In this document: positions 23,101 to 35,160 of the stretch, piece by piece
How the letters are laid out: each line of letters begins with the position of its first letter
Numbering within the stretch: the first letter of the stretch is position 1
Assembly: GCA_021613375.1 (NCBI GenBank)
Contig: CM038717.1
Coordinates: forward strand, 37,954,699-38,018,698
Source of the DNA: Megaleporinus macrocephalus
Lineage: Eukaryota; Chordata; Actinopteri; Characiformes; Anostomidae
Length of the DNA: 64,000 bases
Reading direction: 5' to 3'
Notes under the pieces: generated by a model
Databases searched by the model: none
What the model was told of the DNA's origin: nothing
What the model saw: the letters and a program-made list of their open reading frames with translations, nothing else
Program-made: the position numbers and the translations under genes

Positions 23101-26100
23101 AACAAATTACTAATCATACAGACCATTAATGGGTGTAGCTAAACTGCTGAAGGCTGAACGGGTGGAGCTAAACTGCTATAGGCTGAAGGGGTGGTGTTAA
23201 CAGCTTTAGGCTGAAGGGGTGGTGCTAACTGCTGTAGGCTGAATGGGTGGAGCTAATTGCTGTAGGTTGAAGGGGTGGAGGTAGAAAATGTTCTTACTTT
23301 GCCAGTTTAAGAAGAGCCATCCTCTCCACGTCTCCCACAGAGTACGCTCTCCAGTAACACTGAGAGGGACAGTAAAGGAGAATTATCATACAGCAGACCT
23401 TCCCGGGCCCTCGCCACCTTACACAAACCTGCACCACTACTCACCTTTTTCGCTTCAACTTGCTGAGACAGCTTTTCGTAACACTCGCCGAGAGCCACCA
23501 GCATGCGGGAGTCGTTCGGTCTGCAGAGCAGAAAAACCCACTAACACATCAGAACAAACACACAGACACGTATAGAAAATCTAAACGGAAGCGGACACCT
23601 CAACTACCCTCTGAAATCACAAATGATGAGGAATGAGTAATTAAAATTTGTTATATGGTGAAAGGGTCCTGTGTGGTGCTGAATGGTTGTAAAGATTTAT
23701 TAATTAATTTTCATAAATTATTGCTGAACATGTTTTAAAACGTAAAGGCGTCCGCGCAGTCTCACGAGTTCCCGCCGTACACTAAACGAGACGTCAGCCA
23801 GGAAGTGACACACCTGTCCTCACCTGCTCCCCAACTGAACACGACCAGGTCCAGTTTATATACACCATCTGGGTTCAGCCAATCAGAGTAAAGTGAGCAG
23901 GCAGGGGAGGGGCTTGTGTTAAGAAAACAGTTATAAACTATATATAAGCACCAACTGTCACACTGAACGAATCACAGACACGGTCCTAAATGAATCTTTT
24001 TATACTCAATATTTTTACATTAATGTTCTTAAAAAATTTTATTCCTCCTGAACTAAAAGTACTATTAATAAACATTAATAGATTAATATTATCGTATAAA
24101 CACTTTTGTTGATTTTTATTTTTCTACTTCATTGGAAGGCAGCAGCTGCCATTTATATTGTGTGAAAGTTTCGTGATGAATGGACGAATAGAAGTGCCCC
24201 AAAATAGCTTGGAAAAACTTCTAGTTCCATTGACTTACATTGAAAGTGAAGAAGGTTTTTGTCCTCGCCTGAAGTTGTTATTTTGAAGATGCTTTTACTT
24301 GCTTTTCATTGGACAGCAACAATATTCAGCTTCCCTTTATTTATGCTGCATCTAATACACCACAGTATTCAACACCAACAACACGTACAGACCTGAGCTG
24401 GTGGGCTTTTCTGTAGTAGTACAGCGAATAAAAAGGCATCTTGAGGATCTCGTATGTCTGTCCAAGTCCGTACCAGGCGCGGTAGTCCCGTTTGTTCACT
24501 TCTATAGCATGTCTACAAGAGAAGATCAAAGATATTTAAACACACAGACCTGCATGAGCTCTCACACCACACCCACAAGGACCTGGTCTCAGTCTGGTGT
24601 GGAGAAATATATTTGGTCTTAATAATAATTATATATAATAACACATTAATAAATATGGATTTGCAATGGGACGTCCAACAAGCTCATACAGGTGTGATGG
24701 TCACATGTCCACATACTTTTGGTCATACAGGGCATCTCACCAGTAACCTTTGCAATGTTTTCAGTAATGTTACTGAGTCTGACCTATAGGCCTGGATGGC
24801 TGCTGACGTGTTCTTCATCTCCATGTACTCGTGCCCCATGAGGGTCCAGGCCCCCAGACAGCGCGGGTTGAGCTTCAGGGCTCTCTGGAAGTACAGCGCC
24901 GCCTTCTCGTGCTGAGAGCGCAGACTGTAGTAATTACCTACACGTTAACACAGGGACGAGAGAAACGCAGGTGGTTTAGAAACAGCAAGGCTCAGTATAA
25001 CTGTTTGCTCCTGCATCCTCTAATCTTCAGTACCGATACTGATATCTGATCCATACATATAAGCTTATATAGAGTACTGATACTGATATCTGATCCATAC
25101 ATATAAGCTTATATAGAGTACTGATACTGATATCTGATCCATACATATAAGCTTATATAGAGTACTGATACTGATATCTGATCCATACATATAAGCTTAT
25201 ATAGGAGTACTGATACTGATATCTGATCCATACATATAAGCTTATATAGAGTACTGATACTGACATCTGATCCATACATATAAGCTTATATAGAGTACTG
25301 ATACTGATACCTTATTCATAAATATAGGCTTATACAGAGTACCAATACTGATACCTCATTCATAAACATAGGCTTATACAGAGTACCGATACTGATATCT
25401 GATCCATAAATATAAGCTTATACAGAGTACCGATACTGATATCTGATCCAGAAATATAAGCTTATACAGAGTACCGATACTGATATCTGATCCATAAATA
25501 TAAGCTTATACAGAGTACCGATACTGATATCTGATCCATAAATATAAGCTTATACAGAGTACCGATACTGATACCTCATCCATAAACATAGGCTTATACA
25601 GAGTACAGATACTGATACCTCATCCAAAAACATAGGCTTATACAGAGTACCGATACTGATATCTGATCCATAAACATAGGCTTATACAGAGTACCGATAC
25701 TGATATCTGATCCATAAATATAAGCTTATACAGAGTACTGATACTGATATCCGATCCATAAATATAAGCTTATACAGAGTACCAATACTGATACCTCATC
25801 CATAAACATAGGCTTATACAGAGTACCGATACTGATACCCCATCCATAAACATAGGCTTATACAGAGTACCAATACTGATACCTCATCCATAAACATAGG
25901 CTTATACAGAGTACCGATACTGATATCTGATCCATAAACATAGGCTTATACAGAGTACCGATACTGATATCTCATCCATAAATATAAGCTTATACAGAGT
26001 AAAGATACTGATACCTCATCCATAAACATAGGCCAATACAGAGTACCGATACTGATATCTGATCCATAAATATAAGCTTATACAGAGTACCGATACTGAT

Positions 26101-29100
26101 ACCTCATCCATAAACATAGGCTTATACAGAGTACCGATACTGATATCTGATCCATAAACATAGGCTTATACAGAGTACCGATACTGATATCTGATCCATA
26201 AACATAGGCTTATACAGAGTACCGATACTGATATCTCATCCATAAATATAAGCTTATACAGAGTAAAGATACTGATACCTCATACATAAACATAGGCCAA
26301 TACAGAGTACCGATACTGATATCTGATCCATAAATATAAGCTTATACAGAGTACCGATACTGATACCTCATCCATAAACATAGGCTTATACAGAGTACCG
26401 ATACTGATATCTGATCCATAAACATAGGCTTATACAGAGTACCGACACTGATATCTGATCCATAAACATAGGCTTATACAGAGTACCGATACTGATATCT
26501 CATCCATAAATATAAGCTTATACAGAGTAAAGATACTGATACCTCATACATAAACATAGGCCAATACAGAGTACCGATACTGATATCTGATCCATAAATA
26601 TAAGCTTATACAGAGTACCGATACTGATACCTCATCCATAAACATAGGCTTATACAGAGTACCGATACTGATATCTGATCCATAAACATAGGCTGATACA
26701 GAGTACCAGAACTGATACCTCATCCATAAACATAGGCTGATACAGAGTACCAGAACTGATACTAACTCTATCTAAATTAATTGCATCATTACTGCTGTGT
26801 CCAGTGACCTCAGGTACTCACCAATAACACAACACGTCTCCACTCTGTATTTATCAATCTCCACCAGGTTATGGGCCAAATAGCTGAGCTCCGGCTTCAT
26901 GCTCTGAAAACATGAATTAACAAACAACCTTTTTATGTAAAACACTTCTAGCAGGAATATTCTCAGAGAGATACGGGTTTAACTATATAAGACACAGAGA
27001 AAGAACAAACAAGGACAAAACGTCACTGAAGAGAAGCACCAACATGAAGTTCCCCCAAAAGACAGGTTTCCGAAGTCCACCAAGCACAGCAGTCATTTTA
27101 GCTAACACAATTTAAGTAATTAAAGCAAACCATGAACTTACATAGAGTATATAGATGCTAATTATATTTATTTATTATCTAATAAGGGTTAACAATGTTG
27201 CAACATTGACACTTACATAGTGGAAGAATTACAAATATCAAGGTTTAGTGTATGAAGATTTGGGTCAGTGCAGGTGTTTTGGATGAAGGTTTGTGAGGCT
27301 CAGGGCCAGGCTCGGGGCCAGGCTCGGGGCCAGGCTCGGTGCCAAGGCTCACTCCATTTAAAGCAGTATTTTGTTTTTAATATTACAGACTATGACTAGT
27401 TTCAGTGGGCGCTGTGGCTAATAACATGTTGTAGACCAAACATCAAGAATGATCAGCGTTCTCACCCTGACATACAGAAGGTTGGAGAAGGTGTCCATGT
27501 TCTCAATCCGGAACGGATCCTGCTCCCGAAGTTCATTAAACAGATCTAAGGCTTGGTCGATGTCTGTGATGGAAGAACATCAACATCCGTGTGACATCTC
27601 ATACTGAACTCCATTGAATATACAGTACAATATTAGAATCACACAGTCGAGTCACATTATTATGACTACTTCCTACTTTCCATGGCAACTCAGCGTTCTG
27701 GACTAGGGAACGTTTTGGTGGAATTCTCTTGAGTGTAAAAGACACTCTCAACTGATGTAGGTCTGAATCCATCCTTGCAGATCACGTACACCATACATGC
27801 CGATTGTCTTCTCTGGGGCACATGGGATCTTCCAGTAAGATGATGCAACACTTCACACGACTAGAAATGTCCCACACTGGTTGGAAGAGCTGACCAAGAC
27901 TTCTAAGTACAAGCCTGGACCCCAAATTACCCAGACTTGAACCCAACTGAGCATCTGTGGGACCACCTGGATGGTGGTGTTGGCTCTATGGTTCCTCTTC
28001 CACACTCCCTCCAGCAGCTGTGAGATGCACTGCAGTCAGCATGATACCTCCAGATACCTGTGACCACCTACCAGGACCTTATTGAGTCTCCCAGTCCGTC
28101 TAGCTGCTGTCTGTGCTGCACATGGCGGTCACTCTGGATATTAGCTGGTGGTCATAATAATGTGACTCGACTGTGTATATCTACATTAAGAAGTTAATGT
28201 GTTCTAAATTTCTCCAGTGGTCATTGTAGTTATCACCCAGTAGCTGGTCTAACTAATTAATACTGGAATACAGCAAATCAGATGTTCTGCTGATGGATCC
28301 AAACAGATCTTGGCTGGAGACCTCATGAAGAACCAGACCTACGCTCTTCTGAGAGCGCTACGTATCTGAAAGTCTGTATATATTCTGAGGTTATGTGTGT
28401 TTTTACTGCCAGTCCTGTAAACCTGCTTACCTCGAATGTTGTGGTAAGCGACGGCGATCTGGGAGATGATGTAGGTGCTCTTGGCGAATCCAGCCTCCAT
28501 CAGGCTCTGGTACTTCTGCAGCGCCTCCTTGATCATCTGGAGCTCGGTGTACATGTGCGCCATGAAGAAGTCTCTCACCCAGCAGTCGGGTAGAGACAGA
28601 GACTTCAGCTACAGTGAAGAAACAGGTGGATCAGCGAGATCATTTAGCAATTTAAGCATCTACAGAGGACCACCTGCTCAGATTAACCTTCAGTTTGAGG
28701 CTGCAGCCAATCAGCCATCCAGTTTTCTACTTCTGGTCACTCGTATCAAGGCAGCCAATAGGAGAGTGGCAGGTATGTCTGGGAGCTCGCCTCTCCAGCC
28801 CTAAGGTTTTAGCAGGGAACGCTGTGCTAATCACGGGGTTTAGGTTTCCAAAAGACATGTGCTCTGAACAAGAACTTCTCGGAGATCACTCAGGTCAGGT
28901 CCATTTAATAATAACTACATGCAAAAACATCCTTACTCGCCTTAAAGTAAAGTAAAAATCAGGCTCCTTAAAGTAAAAATCAGGCTCCATAACTTTCCTC
29001 AGCTCCACCAAGCTACAGCTTCTGACGTGGGAAACCAGCAAAACACTAGGGCTGTGTATTGGCGAGAACCTGGAGATACAATATGTATCGTGATACAGCG

Positions 29101-31590
29101 GTCACGATTCAATATTTCGTGATGTATTGCGATACTACAAAGTGATATATTGTGATTTTTCAAATCCTACTATTAAAACACATAACTGTATAAACAGGTT
29201 TGCCAATGCTTACAACAACATTGCGCCCTTGTGCTACGTGTTAATGTTGGAGTGGAGCTGAAAATGGATCCATCTAGTGCCATCTAGTTGTCAGAGATTT
29301 AAACACAACACAAAATGATTCACTGTCTGCCAGGAATCTGTGTATTGATACTGTGTTTTTGAGAATCGATACAGTATCACCAAACATAATATCCCGATAT
29401 TCAATATTTCAATATTTTCTTACACCTCTACAAAACACTATGGGATGTTATGACCTGAGAGATGAAGGGTGGTGTGAACAGTGAATCTGTACCATTTCGA
29501 TGTTGGTGATCAGGTTGCAGAGCTCCAGCCATGCGCCCCAGTGCAGAGGAAGAGCGTGAGTGGCAGCCACGAAGATGTCCACCGCCTCCTTCAGCAGGTC
29601 CAGTTTCCGCAGCACCACGCCGTACCTCCAGAAGGAGAGAGAGGAGAGGGTTATGCTCAGGTGGAGGCAGGGAAAGCACAGTGGAGAGAAGCTTATCAGT
29701 TGCTGTGGTTTTCCTTACAGGTAGAGCGCGAACCCGTCCAGCTCCCCGGCGCTGTGCTTCTTACTCAGCTCCACCCTCAGCTCTCGCAGAGCCTCGTTCC
29801 GCACCTGCCCCTTCTCCAGAGGACCTGCGCAGACAACCACAGGACATTCCCGCTGCTTTAGTGTCCTCGTTCCACACTTGTACTCAAATTCACGATCAAT
29901 TAGAACCTTAAATAATTCAGTTTTTCAGTGTTTATTAGAATTAAACAGACTGTTTTAGTGACCGGACCTTATATATATATATATATATATAACCTACAGT
30001 GGCTATAACATTATATCTTGTATCTCCACTCACTGTCCACTGTATCAGCTCCACTGGCCATATAGGAGCTACACTTACAGACTGTAGTTCATCTGATTCT
30101 CTGTATACTTTATTACTCTGTTCTTTAATGATCAGGACCCCCACAGGACCACCACAAAGCAGGTATCATTTGGATGGTGGATCATTCTCAGCACTGCAGT
30201 GACACTGACATAGTGGTTGAGTGTTGTGCTGGTGTGAGTAGATCAGACACAGCAGTGCTGCTGCTCACTGTCCACTCTATTAGACACTCCTACTACTGGC
30301 TGGTCCACCTTGTAGATGTAAAGTCAGAGACAGCAGCTCATCTGCTGCTGCACAGTTTATGTTCTCTAGTCCTTCATCAGTGGAAACAGGACGCCGTCCA
30401 CAGGACACTGTTGTCTGGATAGTTTTGGTTGGTGGACGATTCTCAGTCCAGCAGTGACACTGAGGTGTTTAAACACTCCAGCAGCAGCAGCACTGCTGTG
30501 TCTGTGTTACAGCGAGCAAAACAAGACTCTATACATCTATACAAATATATATCAGGTGACTTTCTTACCCAGACTGTCGACGGTCTCGTCATCTTTCTTC
30601 TTCTCTCCCGACTGGAAACACGAGCCAACAGAGAAATGAGCGTTAAACACTATGACAAGCAATTTAAACATCTACACTGAGATGTCCATACGAACCACAG
30701 ATTAGGGCTGGGCGATATGGACCAAAAGTAATATCTCGATATTTTGTTTTCCCATAAGGTGACAACAAAAAAGCACTTCTGCGTCTAAGCTACACGTCCC
30801 AAACGTCACGAGACAGGCAGACTCTTTTAAAGTAGAGCCAAATTTTCAAGCGCTTCAACATGTTTAACTAGCTGTGTGTGTGTGTGTGCTCTCTGCGTTT
30901 CAACACGTCACGGCGTGCGTCACGTTTTTTTTTTTTTTTTTTGGTACTCGGTATTTTTTTTCAGTACTCGGTACTATTCCTTCTGTCATATCTCATATAA
31001 AAAAATATCGTTATTTCTTAAAAACTCGATATATCGTCCATCACCACTAAAGATATACAAAACTTTACCACTTTTAGCTGTTTTTCCATAGCACGGCACT
31101 GACTCAACTCTACTCAACTCAACTCAACATGCCTCTTTCAGCTCTCTGTTGGGTAAATCTGCTACCTGGTACTGTTTGTGGTATCTTCTATGCCGAGGTT
31201 CTGTGCAAGCTAAGCTGTAAAAGCACTGCTGGTTGCTGATTGGTCAGAGAGAATCACCACTAATCACTCTGAACACATATGCGGAGTGTAGCCAATGGGT
31301 TAGCAACCCCTCTTGAGAAGCAGACTCGTCTCATGGTCTGAATTAAACTCTCTATTAAACTATTTATTTGTCTCGCTGCCTGTTCTGAACACAAGCCATC
31401 TCCTTCACATCACAGCAGGTTTGTGTGGCATCGTTATGACTGATGACCAGCTCCACTGAGAGGGAACTATATCTGCAGAGGACAACGAAGTAGGTGCTAA
31501 CAAAAGTGAGTCAGGATGAGACGTACCATGTGGTGGAAAAGCAGCTTTAGAGCAGTTGTGTTCTGTACTGATCACAGCAAACTGATTATA

Positions 31591-31631
<41 letters not shown>

Positions 31632-32231
31632 AATAATAAAAAGATGTGGTCTTCTCACCAGATAGCGAGAGTACATGTAGAGGAAATAGGCCTTCTGACT
31701 CCGGCAGCCTCGGAGGAAGTACGCTGCTCTGTCATACTCCTTCAGGTCAAAATACGACTTGGCCAAACAGAGAGCGTCCAGATCCTGAGCGTCCTCCTGC
31801 AGACACATGAGAAGTGAATGGTTAGAATGGTCTTTATGACCTGAATCCGGGTGCCGGTCAGGGATGCAGTTGCCATGGTGAAATATCCCAGTAAGCAATG
31901 AGAAAAGTGAAGGAACAGAGGCCTGGCCTGAGGGAAGGGACAGAGGCCTGTGTTAAACTCACCTCAGTTAGCTCTGGCGGCGAGGGCAGCTTCCCGAGCG
32001 GAAGGGGGTCGAGCGCAAACGCCAACTCGGACGCCCTGATCAGACATAACAGGAAGAAAGACCATCAAACACAGCCGGACACCAAACCTGCAACACCCAT
32101 TACTCCAGCCTTCAAAGGGAGCAGCTCTCTCCTCTCACCGGACTAACATCTCACCACAACAGTACCATCTGAGAAGAACCTGCTAAACTTTTTGTTAAAG
32201 GAAAAAAAAAAAAAAAAAAAGAAAAAAAGAG

Positions 32232-32303
<72 letters not shown>

Positions 32304-33640
32304 AAATAAAGTCTGACACAGCTGACCTGCCCTAACCTAAAACACTGTGGATCACCTGGACCACCTTCCAACATAAGAGCACTGAACACTTTCGAGAATT
32401 AAATTAATAAGATAATAGCAGAAATAAAGGAGCAGTTAAAGGGAAACTCCAACCAAAATGACAAACTTCTAAATATGTATGCTAAAGGTGGGAGGAAAAC
32501 ATGCTGCAGTCCAATCATGTTCTTTGTAATGTCAGTACAGTGATATCATATGTTCATACATACCATATACACACATTCACATTTAAACAGTTACTTAGAT
32601 TTGATCTAGATTTGTTTATACGGTGCAAAAGCTTTGTCATGCTCAGATACTCAGCTGCTGATATTCAAACTTTGTGGTCAAAAATAAAGTCTGACACAGC
32701 TGACCTGCCCTAACCTGAAACACTGCGGACCACCTTCCAAAATAAGAGCACCGAACACTTTCGAGAATTAAATTAATAACAAGATAATAGCAGAAATAAA
32801 GGAGCAGTTAAAGGGAAACTCCAGCCAAAATGACAAACTTCTGATGATGTATGGAAGATGATGCTGGAGGTACCGGCTGGAGTATATGCACTATACAAAC
32901 AATACACGTACAGTACATACTCTTATAGACAATACACAATATATATACACAACAAACAAGCAGCCTATAATAGCAGATTATAGAGGAAATAAACTAACAG
33001 TACGTATGTGTGTATGTGTGTTAGTGCAAACAGCAGCACGTCACGTATAGAGAAGAAACTGATGAGGTGATTAAAAGAATATAAATAACATATTAAAAGC
33101 AGAACTTTGGCAGTAAATCCTCTTATTAACACCATATAACTATCAGTCAGTAGTTTGTACTGAGTCTGTTTGTGAGGCTAAGAGCTAGTCTACGGAGTTT
33201 CTGCTCTGTTTATAAAAGTAAACACAGCCAATCCTCCTCCGGCTGGGTTACAGGCTCATATAAGAACTTTAATTCGCTGGTCTTCTACAAACACAATCAT
33301 TTAGAAGCTTAAACAGAACTTAAAGTGAGAGCTTCACGTCCGGAGCTGCTGGTTACGAGGACGAACTTTCCAGTCCACCTTAAATACTGCAGTCGGTCCG
33401 TTCTGGCGCCAACAGGAGCGGATAGCAACCGCTACGGAATTTAAGGTGGAGCGGGAAGTTGGAATGAGGCGGTAGCTTGAGCTTGTGTCCGGAGGTGAAC
33501 GCTGTGTGGGAAGATATTGTTGTGTTTTCTCACCATTTCGCGCTGTGAACCAGTCCGCGCTCCCTGCACTGCTCCTGCACCTCCACCAGCTGCTGCTTCA
33601 CCCGCACCAGATCCTGCAGCTCCGCACTGAGCGCCGCCAT
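19099..33640 (-). CDS. CDC23: CDC23 (APC8) anaphase-promoting complex subunit, complete
   Basis: TPR scaffold subunit of the APC/C ubiquitin ligase, which triggers anaphase and mitotic exit. Coding exons, 5' to 3': 33534-33640, 31963-32035, 31659-31796, 30569-30611, 29719-29824, 29493-29625, 28431-28608, 27466-27563, 26822-26903, 24784-24937, 24393-24512, 23445-23520, 23298-23359, 22345-22423, 20759-20878, 19099-19266. They sum to 1737 nt, 578 aa plus stop; human CDC23 is 597 aa, and the N-terminus is shorter here. The start ATG follows ggcgggag and opens MAALSAEL. Tetratricopeptide repeats run from about residue 160 to 525, with typical pairs such as [10 protein letters not shown] and [12 protein letters not shown]. 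The tail TPVRRVSPL followed by SSVTP matches the human C-terminus, including potential proline-directed phosphosites. Every junction keeps frame and no damage is seen. KIF20A lies downstream on the same strand. Confidence 0.97.
19275..20212. repeat. Long (GA)n / GATAAAGA purine tract in last CDC23 intron
   Basis: About 940 bp of nearly pure purine on the plus strand, starting as perfect (GA)n and continuing as AGAGATAAAGAG variants. In the CDC23 sense strand it is a polypyrimidine tract ending within 10 nt of the acceptor of the final exon (19266). It creates a spurious 317-codon Leu-Ser frame. Confidence 0.97.
20272..20350. repeat. 10-bp tandem repeat aatactcagt
   Basis: Seven to eight near-perfect copies of a decamer in the same last CDC23 intron (19267-20758). 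Confidence 0.95.
20930..21142 (+). mobile_element. Fragment of the Tc1-like family seen at 27641-28176
   Basis: It shares the right-hand 110 bp (acctgtgaccacctaccag through ggtcataataatgtgact) and a diverged left terminus, with the middle deleted. It lies in the CDC23 intron 20879-22344. Confidence 0.75.
21545..21725. mobile_element. Truncated copy of family M1, with a second relic to about 22350
   Basis: It matches the left half of the 45763-46140 element, including the block cagattcctggcagacagta. A more diverged relic carrying opposite-end sequence follows at about 21950-22350. No target duplication is recognisable. A (TA)n/(T)n run precedes it at 21289-21312. Confidence 0.65.
22432..23128. 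repeat. 32-bp minisatellite in a CDC23 intron
   Basis: About 21 units of accattaatcaaacaaatta plus ctaatcaaacag, AT-rich, filling most of the intron 22424-23297. Confidence 0.95.
23129..23285. repeat. 29-bp minisatellite, same family as 3461-4022
   Basis: Five units of the gaatgggtggagctaaactg family abut the 32-bp array and end about 13 bp before CDC23 exon 23298-23359. Confidence 0.9.
24105..24325. repeat. Dispersed repeat (family M3), copy 1
   Basis: Segments such as tagaagtgccccaaaatagc and ttccattgacttacattgaa are shared with 63215-63405. There is no open frame and no terminal repeats. It lies in the CDC23 intron 23521-24392. Confidence 0.7.
24588..24738 (+). mobile_element. Tc1-like 3' end fragment
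   Basis: It begins with tctggtgtgga, as in the transposase region of the 12780 element, and ends gtccacatacttttggtcat, a typical Tc1-family terminus. Only about 150 bp remain, in the CDC23 intron 24513-24783. Confidence 0.7.
25030..26765. repeat. 44-bp minisatellite with higher-order structure in a CDC23 intron
   Basis: About 39 units of the type gagtaccgatactgatatct, gatccataaatataagctta, taca. The first six carry the catacatataagcttatata variant. Later, a marker unit containing gtaaagatactgatacctca recurs at 26001, 26265 and 26529, a constant 264 bp (six units). The array lies in the intron between exons 26822-26903 and 24784-24937. Confidence 0.97.
27295..27350. repeat. GC-rich 13-bp tandem repeat ggccaggctcggg
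   Basis: Four copies in the CDC23 intron 26904-27465. Confidence 0.85.
27641..28176 (+). mobile_element. Tc1/mariner-type element with 26-bp perfect inverted termini
   Basis: The first 26 bases (acacagtcgagtcacattat tatgac) recur as an exact reverse complement at the right end. Inside, the plus strand reads [18 protein letters not shown] at about 27925-27980, the conserved transposase block near the last catalytic acid, followed by a stop. At 536 bp it is internally deleted. It lies in the CDC23 intron 27564-28430. Confidence 0.9.
29047..29430. mobile_element. Family M1 hAT-like element with perfect 8-bp target duplication
   Basis: The element runs from TAGGGCTGTGTATTGG to the inverse of TAGAGGTGTAAG and is flanked on both sides by caaaacac (29039-29046 and 29431-29438). 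It is 384 bp long and noncoding, in the CDC23 intron 28609-29492. This copy fixes the exact ends of the family. Confidence 0.92.
29995..30520. mobile_element. Family M2 MITE-like element
   Basis: The longest copy in the window: the left arm starts near tggctataacattata, and the middle carries the caggacccccacaggaccac and tccactctattagacactcc blocks. It lies in the CDC23 intron 29825-30568. A (TA)n run at 29970-29990 abuts it. Confidence 0.8.
30713..31049. mobile_element. hAT-like element starting TAGGGCTGGGCGATATGG
   Basis: It has a left terminus of the CAGGGCTGGGC type and a diverged right end (gatatatcgtcca). A related terminus is found inverted at 59545-59562. A T-run and short TATCG motifs fill it. 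It is noncoding, in the CDC23 intron 30612-31658. Confidence 0.6.
31588..31640. repeat. (ATT)n / (AAT)n microsatellite
   Basis: It begins about 19 bp downstream of the CDC23 exon 31659-31796 donor. The plus strand has TTATTATT followed by AATAATAA, so a small hairpin is possible. Confidence 0.9.
32202..32300. repeat. Poly-A and (TA)n microsatellite
   Basis: An A-rich run followed by about 33 TA units in the first CDC23 intron (32036-33533). Confidence 0.95.
32303..32853. repeat. Diverged 180-bp direct duplication
   Basis: 32303-32484 and 32682-32853 share most of their sequence (for example aaataaagtctgacacagct and cactttcgagaattaaatta), about 380 bp apart, with small indels. They lie in the first CDC23 intron and have no coding potential. 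The intron remainder to 33361 has nothing further recognised. Confidence 0.85.
33362..33461. mobile_element. Short hairpin MITE with CCACCTTAAAT termini
   Basis: A left tccaccttaaat and right atttaaggtgga face each other about 100 bp overall. The same core motif forms the 45559-45685 hairpin, and a single half occurs near 50620. It lies 70 bp from CDC23 coding exon 1. Confidence 0.75.
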
Positions 33641-33659
33641 CTCTCCCGCCTTGTGGAGT

Positions 33660-35160
33660 ACACACAGTCACAGCGCCCCCAGCGGACACTAGGGGAACTA
33701 CACCACGCACACAGCGCCCCCGGCGTACAGCAGGGGAACTACACTCAGCACACAACGGGCATCAGAGGAAGTACACTCAGCACACAAAGGGTGAGTCTCA
33801 AATCCTAGTGAGTGTCTAAGTAGGCTGTCTAGGTAGCAGCTGTGTAAGTATCAGTGTTCCCTCCTCATCTCTCCTCATAAAACAGATTACTGGGACGCTC
33901 TTGACAGAGAGAGACTGCGTCACGGCTTGTTCCCGCCCACTACAGCACGCGACTGGTGGTTTAACTGGTTGCTAAGTTACCAGCCGGCATCCAAAACAAT
34001 AGCCCGAGGCTTGAAAAAATCTGCTAGCGTAAATGCTAATGTCTCGAGTATAAACTGTAAATGGTGAAGGACTCATTACAGAGTTGATAATAAAATACTG
34101 TTTTGTGTGATTATACTGACAGATTAAGGTCCTGTTTGTGACACTGTTCTGCGTGTTTGTCTAAATATCTACTCACACGGTGCCTAACTGTAGCTCAGAG
34201 AAGATGAAACAGGAGGAATTTAATCATTGTTTACCTCAGAAGTAGCGCTAACTCCTGTAGCGGAAGTTTACTAGCCGTAGCTACGTACACACAGCCGGCG
34301 TACCGTGTTTACCGCACTTTTTCCTCCGCGGCTCTGATGGAATCCTGGGATAGGACAGTGTGCTGGGGCTGCACACTTAAAAATGTCTGCGGGTGCAGTA
34401 CATCATCCGGGGACCTTTAGCGTACTGCTCAACAAGCACTACGTATTCGGACACCCTAGTCACGCACTGCTTTTGTGTACTGTTCAGTATGGAAGTACAC
34501 GGATTCAGACGCACCCCATGTTTAAGTTTTGTAAGAATTGGGACAGTCTACATGTCCGGAGCGCATACTATGATGTAAAATGCTGTCTATGTAGGCAGAT
34601 CACTAGGTTTTGAGACACACCCAACATTGTTAGTGTACAATAAAGAAACTACACCCAGCAAACAGCACCCCCAATGGGCACAAGAGGAACTACACCTAGC
34701 ACACTGCGTCCCCAGCGGACAAAAGAGGAACTACACTTAGCACACTGCGTCTCCAAGAGAAACACTAGGGGAACTACACTCGGCGCACTGCGTCCCCAGC
34801 GGACACAAGAGGAACTACATCTAGCACACTGTGTCCCCAGCGGACAAAAGAGGAACTACACCTAGCACACTGCGTCCCCAGCGGACAAAAGAGGAACTAC
34901 ACCTAGCACACTGCGTCCCCAGCGGACAAAAGAGGAACTACACCTAGCACACTGCGTCCCCAGCGGACAAAAGAGGAACTACACTTAGCACACTGCGTCT
35001 CCAAGAGAAACACTAGGGGAACTACACTCGGCGCACTGCGTCCCCAGCGGACACAAGAGGAACTACATCTAGCACACCGCGTCCCCAGCGGACACTAGGG
35101 GAACTACACTCAGCACATCGCGCCCCTAGCGGACACCAGGGGAACGACACTGTAATAAAG
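33660..35160. repeat. 41-bp minisatellite upstream of CDC23, split by a transposon
   Basis: Units of the type ggaactacacctagcacact plus gcgtccccagcggacaaaaga occupy 33660-33790 and 34621-35160. The segment between them (33791-34620) is a separate element. The array begins about 20 bp upstream of the CDC23 start codon, so it must overlap or adjoin the 5'UTR and promoter. Confidence 0.9.
33791..34620. mobile_element. DNA transposon or MITE with 20-bp inverted termini
   Basis: The left end gtgagtctcaaatcctagtg and right end cactaggttttgagacacac are imperfect reverse complements. The 830-bp interior has only short frames. It interrupts the 41-bp minisatellite just upstream of CDC23 and carries GC-rich stretches. 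The family is not identified. Confidence 0.75.

Noticed and set aside
25030..26765. CRISPR-like array
   Set aside because: Units are contiguous tandem copies without unique spacers, in a vertebrate intron.
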